Assembly (NCBI GenBank): GCA_046724035.1
Contig: JBKOVT010000247.1
Span: 1-13,698 of the forward strand
Direction of reading: 5' to 3'
Source: DATARH01 sp046724035
Lineage (GTDB): Bacteria > Pseudomonadota > Alphaproteobacteria > ATCC43930 > CGMCC-115725
Length of the DNA stretch: 13,698 nt
A model generated the notes under the pieces. It was given only the letters and a program-made list of their open reading frames with translations. It did no database searches and was not told the origin of the DNA. Below are positions 6,402 to 13,007 of this stretch, in pieces. The number at the start of each line of letters is the position of its first letter. Positions within the stretch are counted from its first letter, which is position 1. Made by a program: the position numbers and the translations under genes.

Positions 6402-7622
6402 TCACAGCCAGCCGGTGTCGGCGTCGAGCCCCATCAGGTGCTGGCCGACGGTCTCGAAATGCTGGTGGCGCCCCTGCAATTGCTGCGCGACCGAATGGAT
6501 ATCGCGGAAGCGCCGCTCGAACGGGTTGTCGTTAAAGATCGCCGTCGCGCCGGCCGCCTGGTAGAGCGTGTCGACGACTTCGACCCCGGTGTGGATTGCA
6601 AAGGTCGAGGCGAGGCGGATCACCATCCGCTCGTCCAGCGTGATATGGCCGCGCTTCTCGACCGCGGCGGTGATGGTCTCAAACGATTGCAATAACCAGC
6701 CGCGCGCCGAGGAAAGCCGCGCCTCCGCTTGCGCCACCTGCGCCTGGATCACATTGTTGTTGCGCAATGTGTTCCGGGCGCCGCGCGGGATCTTGTCGCG
6801 CGCCAAAACGATGAACTCCCTCAGCATCCCGCGCGCGATGCCGAGCGCGACTCCGGCAAAGCCGCCGGCATAGAGCGACAGGCTGCTGAAGCGATAGAGG
6901 AGTCCCGTTTCGCGCGTCGCCGCCCCGTCGCGCCGCGACAGGACATCGACCGAATAGGCCTCCGGCACGAACAGATCGTCCACCGCGTATTGGTTGCTCG
7001 CGGTGCCGCGCAGACCGATTGTGTGCCATATGTCGGTGAATTTGGTCTGGCTCTTCGGGAACAGCATCGTCCGCACGACCGGCGTGCCGTCGCTGCGCAG
7101 CCGCGGCTTGCCGTCCGCCTCGACGATCGGCACATGGCAACCCAGCCAAGTGGCATGCTGGCTGCCGCTGGCGAACGACCAGCTCGCCGTCACACGGTAA
7201 CCGCCCGACGCGACCCTTGCCTCGCCCGGTCCGGGTCCCCAGGCGAGCATGCCGCGCGACCCGCCGAAGATCTCGCGGGCGATTTCCGGGGCGAGCAGCG
7301 CGGCGGTCATCGAGCAGCCGGAATTCTGATTGATGCACCAAGCGGTGCTGGCGTCGGTCTCGGCGATAGCCTCGATGATCGGGATGTATTGCGCCGGCAA
7401 CAGCTCGGCGCCGCCGAGCGAGCGCGGCAGCAGCAGGCGGAAGAGGCCGCGCTCGATCAGCGCCTCGACGATCGCCTCCGGCAATTCCCGGCGGCGGTCG
7501 ATCTCCGCCGCGGCGGCGGCGAGCGTCGGCGCGATCTCCTTGACGCGCGCCAAATAGCCGGCGCCGGAGGTCTCGGCCGTTTCCTCGCTTCCGGATGCCC
7601 GTCTGACAGAGGTCACCGCCAT
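6402..7622 (-). CDS. Acyl-CoA-dehydrogenase-fold flavin-dependent monooxygenase (HsaA/DszC-like oxygenase component)
   Basis: A 406-residue protein with the acyl-CoA dehydrogenase fold in order: N-terminal helical domain (about 20-125, with LFRLLLPRSLGGAEL and DASTAWCINQNSG), middle beta domain (about 130-235, with SWSFASGSQHATWLG and WHTIGLRGTASNQYAVDD), and C-terminal helical domain ending FERRFRDIHSVAQQLQGR. The C-terminus lacks the YEGT segment and catalytic Glu of true dehydrogenases. The RDIH ending and the STAW and SGSQHA motifs match two-component flavin hydroxylases such as HsaA, HpaB-type and DszC. It would use reduced flavin and O2 and needs a separate flavin reductase, which is not in the window. 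The start at 7622 has GGGAG seven bases upstream; an in-frame ATG at 7658 has none. It converges with the enolase-superfamily gene, 25 bp between stops. A dibenzothiophene- or steroid-type substrate cannot be inferred. Confidence 0.87.
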   Translation of the reverse strand: MAVTSVRRASGSEETAETSGAGYLARVKEIAPTLAAAAAEIDRRRELPEAIVEALIERGLFRLLLPRSLGGAELLPAQYIPIIEAIAETDASTAWCINQNSGCSMTAALLAPEIAREIFGGSRGMLAWGPGPGEARVASGGYRVTASWSFASGSQHATWLGCHVPIVEADGKPRLRSDGTPVVRTMLFPKSQTKFTDIWHTIGLRGTASNQYAVDDLFVPEAYSVDVLSRRDGAATRETGLLYRFSSLSLYAGGFAGVALGIARGMLREFIVLARDKIPRGARNTLRNNNVIQAQVAQAEARLSSARGWLLQSFETITAAVEKRGHITLDERMVIRLASTFAIHTGVEVVDTLYQAAGATAIFNDNPFERRFRDIHSVAQQLQGRHQHFETVGQHLMGLDADTGWL

Positions 7623-7767
7623 TCTTCGCTCCCGTACCCGCGCGCTGCCGCACTCCATCGCGGAACCGGCGGGGCTGTCAAGGCAACCGCCAAGACAAGC
7701 TCTCGTTCCTTCCGAGCACCCGCCAGCGGCGAGGCGACAAAGATTTCATCGAAACCCTCAGTGTTTC

Positions 7768-7785
7768 CGAACGTTTGAACATTCG
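7768..7785. promoter_or_regulatory. Imperfect palindrome, possible operator in divergent gap
   Basis: The 18-base sequence CGAACGTTTGAACATTCG matches its own reverse complement at 14 of 18 positions. It lies in the 221-bp gap between the flavin monooxygenase gene (minus) and the PAP2 gene (plus), 59 bp before the latter's start. Directly beside it, 7784-7796 is a perfect short inverted repeat, CGTGT-CCA-ACACG. The symmetry fits a dimeric regulator; no regulator is identified and no regulator gene is in the window. Confidence 0.3.
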
Positions 7786-7843
7786 TGTCCAACACGGGTG
7801 TGCAGCCGCCAAGCGTATTCAATCGGAACGACAGAGGGATGGC

Positions 7844-8713
7844 ATGACGCGCGTCTCGACCAGGGTGTGGCTGTTGCTGGCCGGTTTGTCGGGCTGCGAT
7901 CTCCTGTGGTGCGCGGCGCTCAGAATGGGACTTTCGCATTGGTGGCCGCTTGCCCTCGCAAGCCTCGCGCTACTCGGCCTGACGCTCGGATGCCGGCTGA
8001 GCGGCGCCGGTCGGCGGATTGCCGCGGTCGCCGAATGGATCCTGTTATGGCTGATCTTTGCGGTCGCGGGCGCGCTGTTGACCTATTTGGCCGCGGCGCA
8101 GGGCGGGCCGGTTTATGACGCACGCTTGGCGCTGGCGGATGCCGAGCTCGGGTTTAACTGGGCGGCATGGCTCGGTTTTGTCGCCGCGCATCCGGCCCTT
8201 AAGCTTCTCCTTGCCGTGCCGTATCAGAGCCTCGTCGCCCAGGTGGTCCTGTCGGTGCTGTGGCTGTCGTGGAGCTGGCGCGACGAGCGCAATGCGGAGC
8301 TGCTGATCAACGCGACCCTTGCCCTGTTGATGACGACGGCGGTGTTTTTCCTGTTTCCGACGCTCGGGCCTTGCGTCGGCGTGCCGGCATGCCAGGACGC
8401 CTATGTCGATGATTTGGTCGGGCTGCGACATGGCAACCTGCCCTCGCTCGACATCATGTTGCTGAAGGGCGTTATCGCCTTTCCGTCATTCCATGCGGTG
8501 CTGGCGATCCTGTTCACCTACGCGCATCGCGGCTCGCGTATCTTTGTGCCAGTCGCGGTTTTCAATGCGCTGATGCTGCTGTCGATCCCGAGCGAGGGCG
8601 GGCATTACCTCGTCGATGTGTTCGGCGGTGTCACGGTCGGCGGGCTGGCGATCCTGATGACGCGCGCGCTGCCGGCGCGGACGCCGGCGCTGGCGACGGC
8701 AACGACTGGATAG
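7844..8713 (+). CDS. PAP2-superfamily membrane phosphatase/phosphotransferase (inositol-phosphorylceramide-synthase-like)
   Basis: A 289-residue polytopic membrane protein with about six hydrophobic segments: around 8-30, 34-50, 62-85, 118-143, 152-172 and 233-248, plus a C-terminal segment near 260-280. The PAP2 catalytic core is split as usual. FPSFHAVLAI carries His217, and IPSEGGHYLVDVFGG carries His254 and Asp258; these would form the phosphohistidine relay on the outer face of the membrane. RHGNLPSLD near 195-203 may contribute the first phosphate-binding motif. The late spacing and the GHYxxD pattern resemble the PAP2_3 branch that includes inositol phosphorylceramide synthases, so it may dephosphorylate lipid phosphates or transfer a head group; undecaprenyl-diphosphate phosphatase activity is another possibility. 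An AGAGGG ribosome site supports ATG 7844; an earlier in-frame TTG at 7775 has none. No clear link to neighbouring genes. Confidence 0.85.
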   Translation: MTRVSTRVWLLLAGLSGCDLLWCAALRMGLSHWWPLALASLALLGLTLGCRLSGAGRRIAAVAEWILLWLIFAVAGALLTYLAAAQGGPVYDARLALADAELGFNWAAWLGFVAAHPALKLLLAVPYQSLVAQVVLSVLWLSWSWRDERNAELLINATLALLMTTAVFFLFPTLGPCVGVPACQDAYVDDLVGLRHGNLPSLDIMLLKGVIAFPSFHAVLAILFTYAHRGSRIFVPVAVFNALMLLSIPSEGGHYLVDVFGGVTVGGLAILMTRALPARTPALATATTG

Positions 8714-8717
8714 GCCT

Positions 8718-8734
8718 GGGCGGCGACGCCGCCC
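8718..8734. terminator. GC-rich hairpin between convergent genes
   Basis: GGGCGGC-GAC-GCCGCCC forms a perfect 7-bp stem with a 3-base loop, placed four bases after the PAP2 stop and 18 bases from the stop of the opposing small gene. It could end transcription from both sides, but there is no T tract on either strand, so an intrinsic terminator of the classical kind is not shown. Confidence 0.4.
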
Positions 8735-8752
8735 CGCGTCACGTCGCGAAAA

Positions 8753-9028
8753 TTACTGGAGCAGCGCGGCCTGGCGCATCGGCTGCCGGGCCGTGGAGAC
8801 GAAACGGTCGTAGACGAGATTGCCGTCTGTCGTCGCGATGCACATGACCTGCCGGGCCGGCAGGCCGAAGCGGAATTCCTCGGCGATCTGGCCGAGCCGC
8901 ATGCAGGTGTCGCCGACATGCACGGTCGTCAACTGCACAAGGACAAACATGAGCCCGGTGATGAGGCCGGCGAGCGGCCCCCAATGGCTCTTGCATTGGC
9001 GTCGCAGGTGATCGGCGGTTTTCCACAT
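8753..9028 (-). CDS. Small predicted membrane protein, function unknown
   Basis: A 91-residue reading frame I do not recognise. A basic N-terminus (residues 1-15, with Lys3, Arg9, Arg10 and Lys13) is followed by one hydrophobic segment around 16-36 (PLAGLITGLMFVLVQLTTV), consistent with a single membrane helix or an uncleaved signal anchor with the C-terminus outside. The rest contains two cysteines, Cys42 in GDTCMR and Cys62 in VMCIATTDGN, which could pair in an oxidising compartment. The ribosome site GGGAG lies nine bases before ATG. It converges with the PAP2 gene and is divergent from mutL, and a CtrA-like box lies 43 bp upstream of its start. The frame is probably real because it has a ribosome site, a sensible hydrophobic pattern and fills an otherwise empty gap, but no motif confirms it. 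Confidence 0.6.
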   Translation of the reverse strand: MWKTADHLRRQCKSHWGPLAGLITGLMFVLVQLTTVHVGDTCMRLGQIAEEFRFGLPARQVMCIATTDGNLVYDRFVSTARQPMRQAALLQ

Positions 9029-9070
9029 GGCGCAGGACTCCCAATCCCGCGCTGTTTACCGCTGTAAGCC

Positions 9071-9085
9071 TTAACGGAAGGTTTA
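9071..9085. promoter_or_regulatory. CtrA-like box (TTAA-N7-TTTA)
   Basis: TTAA at 9071-9074, seven bases, then TTTA at 9082-9085. This differs at one position from the alphaproteobacterial CtrA consensus TTAA-N7-TTAA. On the minus strand it reads TAAA-N7-TTAA, and a possible -10 (TAAACA) follows 12 bases later, so it could control the small membrane-protein gene; it lies 127 bp before mutL on the other side. The match rests on eight defined bases, so chance is a real possibility. Confidence 0.3.
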
Positions 9086-9211
9086 TGTCCCGCCGAATCG
9101 TCTCGTTGACGGATGGCCCTTCGATATCACGACAGGCTCGGAGGCGCGCGGCTGCGGCCTTACCGAAATCAGCTTTTCGCCCGACCCGCCTGCCTGCGGT
9201 AGAATAGAGCA

Positions 9212-11005
9212 ATGCCGATCCGCCAATTGCCGCCTGTCCTCGTTAACCGTATTGCCGCCGGCGAGGTCATCGAGCGGCCGGCGGCGGCGGTCAAGGAACT
9301 CGTCGAAAACGCCATCGATGCCGGCGCGACCCGCATCGAGGTGACGCTGCGCGAAGGCGGCCAGGCGCTAATCGCGGTTGCCGATAACGGCCACGGCATG
9401 AGCCGGGACGAGCTGGGGCTGGCGGTCGAGCGCCACTGCACCTCGAAACTGCCGGATGACGACCTCCTCGACATCAGGATGCTCGGGTTTCGCGGTGAAG
9501 CGTTGCCGTCGATCGGCGCGGTCAGCCGGCTGCGCATCGTCTCGCGGCCGCCGAACGGAGCCGATGGCGCCGAGAGCGCCTGGGAAATCGCCGTCGATGG
9601 CGGGGTCAAGCACCCGCCGGTCCCGGCTGCGCATCCGCGCGGCACGCGGGTCGAGGTACGTGACCTGTTTTTCGCGACCCCGGCGCGCCTCAAATTCCTG
9701 AAGACGGTACGCAGCGAGCGCGACCAGGCGGTCGATACGGTGCGCCGGCTGGCGATGGCCTGCCCAGGGATCGCCTTCACCGTCATTGGCGATGAGGAGC
9801 GGATCCTGCTGCGCCTGCCGTCCGCGCCATCGCGCGAGGCGCGGCTGGGGGCCTTGCTCGGGCGCGATTTTGCCGAGAATTCGGTGCCGGTCATGGCCGA
9901 GCGACAGGGGTTTCGCCTCAGCGGTCAGATCGGCCTCCCGACCCTCAACCGCGGCGTGGCGCGTGACCAATACCTCGTCGTCAATGGCCGCCCCGTTCGC
10001 GACAAGCTGCTCGTCGGGGCGGTGCGTGGCGCCTATCAGGACGTGCTCGCAAAGGACCGCCACCCGGTCGTCGCGCTGTTTCTCGACGGGCCGCCGGGCG
10101 AAATCGATGTCAATGTCCATCCCGCCAAGGCCGAGGTCCGCTTCCGCGACGCCGGGCTGATCCGCGGCCTCATTGTCGGCGCCTTGCACCACGCCTTGGA
10201 AGCAGCCGGGCAACGCAGCTCGACGAACGTGGCCAATGCCGCCCTCGCCGCGTTTCGCCCGGCGGGGAGCGGCAATGGCATGGCCGAGACGATGCCGCGC
10301 TTTGCCTTTCCGCCGAGCGCTCCGCCAGGAGGACTGGCCGAGGCGGCGAACCGGTTCCTCGGGCCCAGTGATACTGGTTCCGGCGAGGCGGCTCCCGGCG
10401 AGCTTGGGCCGGATGCCTCGCCGGATCTCCCTCTTGGCGCCGCCCGGGCGCAATTGCACGGCACCTATATCCTGGCCGAGACCGCGGCCGGCATCGTCCT
10501 CGTCGACCAGCATGCCGCGCATGAGCGGCTCGTCTATGAGCGCATGAAGGAAGCGCTTGCCCGGAACGGCGTCGCGCGGCAGATCCTGCTCCTCCCCGAA
10601 ATCGTCGAACTCGACCCCGCGGAGGCCGCGCGGGTCGGCGCGCGGGCAGATGAGCTGGCGCAATTCGGCCTCGTGCTGGAGCCGTTTGGGGCGGGCGCGG
10701 TCATCGTTCGCGAGGTGCCGGCGCTCGTTCCGGGGCTCGATGTCAAATCGCTGATCCGCGATCTTGCTGACGAGATCGAGGAATGGGGCGACGCGCTGGC
10801 CTTGCAGGAGCGGGTCGAGCATGTCTGCGGCACCTTGGCCTGCCATTCGAGCGTCCGCGCCGGGAATCGCCTGAACCCCGCCGAGATGGACGCCCTGTTG
10901 CGCCAGATGGAGGCCACCCCCAATAGTGGCCAATGCAATCACGGCCGCCCGACCTATGTGTCGCTCGCGCTCAGCGACATCGAGAGGCTGTTCGGCCGCC
11001 GCTAA
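9212..11005 (+). CDS. mutL: DNA mismatch repair protein MutL (endonuclease type)
   Basis: A 597-residue MutL, the dimeric ATPase that couples MutS mismatch recognition to strand incision. The N-terminal GHKL ATPase has VKELVENAIDAG (28-38, catalytic Glu29 and metal-binding Asn33), DNGHGM (58-63) and GFRGEALPSIG (92-102). A transducer domain runs to about 335, including VNGRPVRD and VNVHPAKAEVRF. A Pro/Ala/Gly-rich linker runs to about 415. The C-terminal dimerisation domain has the endonuclease motif DQHAAHERLVYE (432-443, fitting DQHA-x2-E-x4-E), ACHSSVRAG with Cys544, and GQCNHGRP with Cys575 and His577, so the metal-binding nuclease site looks intact. That places it with the MutH-independent MutLs. 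The ribosome site is weak (GAATAGAG). It stands alone on its strand after a divergent small gene, 196 bp before ffh, with a separate promoter between, so it is probably transcribed independently. Confidence 0.98.
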   Translation: MPIRQLPPVLVNRIAAGEVIERPAAAVKELVENAIDAGATRIEVTLREGGQALIAVADNGHGMSRDELGLAVERHCTSKLPDDDLLDIRMLGFRGEALPSIGAVSRLRIVSRPPNGADGAESAWEIAVDGGVKHPPVPAAHPRGTRVEVRDLFFATPARLKFLKTVRSERDQAVDTVRRLAMACPGIAFTVIGDEERILLRLPSAPSREARLGALLGRDFAENSVPVMAERQGFRLSGQIGLPTLNRGVARDQYLVVNGRPVRDKLLVGAVRGAYQDVLAKDRHPVVALFLDGPPGEIDVNVHPAKAEVRFRDAGLIRGLIVGALHHALEAAGQRSSTNVANAALAAFRPAGSGNGMAETMPRFAFPPSAPPGGLAEAANRFLGPSDTGSGEAAPGELGPDASPDLPLGAARAQLHGTYILAETAAGIVLVDQHAAHERLVYERMKEALARNGVARQILLLPEIVELDPAEAARVGARADELAQFGLVLEPFGAGAVIVREVPALVPGLDVKSLIRDLADEIEEWGDALALQERVEHVCGTLACHSSVRAGNRLNPAEMDALLRQMEATPNSGQCNHGRPTYVSLALSDIERLFGRR

Positions 11006-11023
11006 TCCCAATGGACTCGCCAA

Positions 11024-11049
11024 CCGGCTGATTGACCCGGCTGATTGAC
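11024..11049 (+). repeat. Perfect tandem repeat of 13 bp in the mutL-ffh gap
   Basis: CCGGCTGATTGAC occurs twice with no spacer (11024-11036, 11037-11049). Each unit ends in TTGAC, so the two copies make two -35-like hexamers 13 bp apart: TTGACC at 11032-11037 and TTGACA at 11045-11050. Confidence 0.9.
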
Positions 11050-11073
11050 AGGGCAGGGGCCCGCCTGTAGCGT
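11045..11073 (+). promoter_or_regulatory. Candidate sigma-70 promoter for the ffh operon
   Basis: A perfect -35 hexamer TTGACA (11045-11050), a 17-base spacer and a weak -10 TAGCGT (11068-11073), followed by the GC-rich start region usual in high-GC alphaproteobacteria. Transcription would start near 11080, giving a leader of about 120 bases that contains both hairpins described below. The -10 matches consensus at three of six positions, so the exact start is uncertain. Confidence 0.55.
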
Positions 11074-11104
11074 CCGCGCGCCTTTCGGCAGGAGTGTCAA
11101 ACCA

Positions 11105-11131
11105 CCTCCCCCACCCTATTTTTTGGGGAGG
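11105..11131 (+). other. Hairpin 1 in ffh leader (stem CCTCCCC/GGGGAGG)
   Basis: CCTCCCC at 11105-11111 pairs with GGGGAGG at 11125-11131 (7 bp) around a 13-base loop that contains six T in a row (11119-11124). The T run is inside the loop, not after the stem, so this is not a classical terminator. The left strand resembles the anti-Shine-Dalgarno tail of 16S rRNA, which is probably coincidence. Confidence 0.5.
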
Positions 11132-11132
11132 C

Positions 11133-11161
11133 GGCCGGCCCGCGAGTTTCGCGCGCCGGCC
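11133..11161 (+). other. Hairpin 2 in ffh leader (12-bp GC-rich stem)
   Basis: GGCCGGC (11133-11139) pairs with GCCGGCC (11155-11161). After one C-C mismatch, CGCGA (11141-11145) pairs with TCGCG (11149-11153) around a GTT loop. It is the strongest secondary structure in the gap, one base after hairpin 1 and 40 bases before the ffh ATG. No T tract follows. Confidence 0.6.
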
Positions 11162-11201
11162 TGTCCGTGCTTTGGAATTTGCGCTGCGGAGTAGCCGCCC
11201 G

Positions 11202-12578
11202 ATGTTCGACAGTTTGAGCAACCGGCTCAACGAAGTCTTCGACCGCCTGCGCGGCCGCGGCGCGCTGAGCGAGGACGATGTCGCGGCGGCCTTGCGCGAG
11301 ATCCGCATCGCGCTGTTGGAGGCCGATGTCGCGCTGCCGGTTGTCCGCGATTTCGTCAATGCGGTGCGCGAACGGGCAATCGGCCAGGAGGTGCTGCGCT
11401 CGGTCACCCCCGGTCAGATGGTCGTCAAGATCGTGCACGACCACCTCGTCGAGATGCTCGGCGGCGGCGCTGAGCCGTCGCGGGGAGACGGGCTTGACCT
11501 CAACGCCGCGTCGCCGGTCGGGATCATGCTGGTCGGGCTGCAAGGCTCGGGCAAGACGACAACCGCCGCGAAGATTGCGCTGCGCCTCAAAAACCGCGAG
11601 CGCAAAAAGGTGCTGATGGCCTCGCTCGACGTGCAGCGGCCGGCGGCGCAGGAGCAATTGGCGCAGCTCGGGCGTCAGATCAGCGTCGCGACCTTGCCGA
11701 TCGTCGCCGGCGAGCGGCCGGTTGCGATCACCCGCCGCGCCCTCGAAACCGGGCGCCGCGAAGGCTACGATGTTGTGATCCTCGACACCGCCGGGCGGCT
11801 CCATGTCAATGAGGAGCTGATGCTCGAGGTGGCGGCGGTGCGCGACGCGGCGACGCCGCACCAGACCCTCCTCGTCGCCGATGCGATGACCGGTCAGGAC
11901 GCGGTCAATGTCGCAAAAGCCTTCGGTGAGCGCGCCGGGATTACCGGCATCGTCCTGACGCGGGTCGATGGCGATGCGCGCGGCGGCGCCGCGCTGTCGA
12001 TGCGTGCGATCACCGGCAAGCCGATCGTCATGATCGGGACCGGCGAGAAGATCGATGCCTTGGAGCCGTTCCATCCCGAGCGTATCGCCGGCCGCATTCT
12101 CGGCATGGGCGATGTCGTTACCTTGGTCGAGCGCGCCGCCGAAACCGCCGACCGCGACGAGGCCGAACGGCTCGCGAAGAAATTCGAGAAGGGCAATTTC
12201 GATCTCGACGACCTCGCGGCGCAACTCCGCCAATTGCGCCGCATGGGCGGGATGAGCGGGATGCTCGGCATGCTGCCCGGGATCGGCAAGATCAAGAAGC
12301 AGCTCGACGCCGCCAACATCGACGAGACGGTCGTCAAGCGTCAGGAAGCGATCATCGCCTCGATGACCAAGGCCGAGCGCAAGAACCCGAAATTGCTCAA
12401 CGGCTCGCGCCGGCGGCGCATCGCGGCGGGATCGGGCACCTCGGTGCCGGATATCAACCGGCTCCTGAAGCAGTATCAGGACATGGCCGGCATGATGAAG
12501 AAGATGAAGAAGCTCGGGCAAAAGGGGCTGATGCGGCATGGCCTGTCGGCGCTGATGCCGCAGGGCTTCCGCCACTGA
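11202..12578 (+). CDS. ffh: Signal recognition particle GTPase Ffh (SRP54 homologue)
   Basis: A 458-residue Ffh, which with 4.5S RNA binds signal sequences on ribosomes and delivers them to FtsY at the membrane. The N domain is at 1-95 (MFDSLSNRL to MLGG). The G domain has the P-loop GLQGSGKTT (112-120), DVQRPAA, DTAGR (195-199), TRVDGDARGG (from 253) and GTGEKIDALEPF. The methionine-rich M domain starts near 295, with MGGMSGMLGMLPGIGKIKK and the RNA-binding segment SRRRRIAAGSGTS, and ends MPQGFRH. The G4 motif reads TRVD where TKxD is usual; Arg here is common in alphaproteobacterial Ffh as far as I recall. ATG 11202 is chosen because MFDSLSNRL is the family's standard start; the frame stays open to a GTG at 11094, but that part encodes the hairpin leader. 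GGAG lies about 11 bases upstream. First gene of the ffh-rpsP-rimM-trmD operon. Confidence 0.98.
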   Translation: MFDSLSNRLNEVFDRLRGRGALSEDDVAAALREIRIALLEADVALPVVRDFVNAVRERAIGQEVLRSVTPGQMVVKIVHDHLVEMLGGGAEPSRGDGLDLNAASPVGIMLVGLQGSGKTTTAAKIALRLKNRERKKVLMASLDVQRPAAQEQLAQLGRQISVATLPIVAGERPVAITRRALETGRREGYDVVILDTAGRLHVNEELMLEVAAVRDAATPHQTLLVADAMTGQDAVNVAKAFGERAGITGIVLTRVDGDARGGAALSMRAITGKPIVMIGTGEKIDALEPFHPERIAGRILGMGDVVTLVERAAETADRDEAERLAKKFEKGNFDLDDLAAQLRQLRRMGGMSGMLGMLPGIGKIKKQLDAANIDETVVKRQEAIIASMTKAERKNPKLLNGSRRRRIAAGSGTSVPDINRLLKQYQDMAGMMKKMKKLGQKGLMRHGLSALMPQGFRH

Positions 12579-12621
12579 ATTCGCCATTGAAGTTGAGACT
12601 CAGATCTATGAAGGGACCCGC

Positions 12622-12981
12622 ATGTCATTGAAAATTCGGCTCGCCCGTGGCGGCGCCAAGAAGCGCCCATTCTATTCGATCGTCGTCGCCGACTCGCGCA
12701 GTCCGCGCGACGGGCGCTTTATCGAGAAGCTCGGCACCTACAACCCGATGCTCGACCGCGGGCATGCTGACCGCGTCACCTTGAAGGAAGAGCGCATCAA
12801 GCACTGGCTCGGCGTCGGCGCCTTGCCGAGCGACCGCGTTGCGCGCTTTCTCGGCGACGCCGGCATCATGGAGAAGCCGGCGGTGCGTGAGACGCCGCAC
12901 AAATCGACGCCGAAAGCCAAGGCGCAGGCCCGTGCCCAGGAAGCCGAAGCGGCTGCTGGCGCCGCTGCCGGCAGCGCCTGA
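12622..12981 (+). CDS. rpsP: 30S ribosomal protein S16
   Basis: A 119-residue S16, a 30S assembly protein that binds 16S rRNA in the body of the subunit. The conserved core is the first 80 or so residues: MSLKIRLARGGAKKRPFYSI, VADSRSPRDGRFIEKLGTYNPM and the ERIKHWLGVGALPSDRVARFL segment. The last 35 residues (after KPAVRET) are Lys/Ala/Glu-rich and low in complexity, the tail extension usual in alphaproteobacteria and absent from E. coli S16. The ribosome site GAAGGG lies seven bases before ATG. It is 43 bp after ffh and 26 bp before rimM, so it is co-transcribed. Confidence 0.97.
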   Translation: MSLKIRLARGGAKKRPFYSIVVADSRSPRDGRFIEKLGTYNPMLDRGHADRVTLKEERIKHWLGVGALPSDRVARFLGDAGIMEKPAVRETPHKSTPKAKAQARAQEAEAAAGAAAGSA

Positions 12982-13007
12982 CCGCCGGGCTCTGAACGGG
13001 GTTTGCG

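Noticed and set aside
7769..7784. LexA (SOS) box in the divergent gap
   Set aside because: The minus strand has GTTC-N4-GTTC, but the alphaproteobacterial LexA site requires GTTC-N7-GTTC.
9106..9134. Sigma-70 promoter for mutL starting at TTGACG
   Set aside because: No acceptable -10 hexamer is present at 16 to 18 bp spacing.
11094..11201. N-terminal extension of Ffh from GTG 11094
   Set aside because: MFDSLSNRL is the conserved start of Ffh; the extension encodes the two leader hairpins.
11006..11201. 4.5S (SRP) RNA gene beside ffh
   Set aside because: The conserved SRP RNA loop (GGTCAGG...GGAAGCAGCC type) is not present in this gap or elsewhere that I could see.
9368..11407. A 679-codon open frame on the minus strand opposite mutL
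   Set aside because: mutL is unmistakable on the other strand; the antisense product is low-complexity Arg/Ala/Asp sequence with no family resemblance.
11097..12587. A 496-codon open frame on the minus strand opposite ffh
   Set aside because: It exactly shadows ffh, has no motifs, and arises from GC-rich codon bias.
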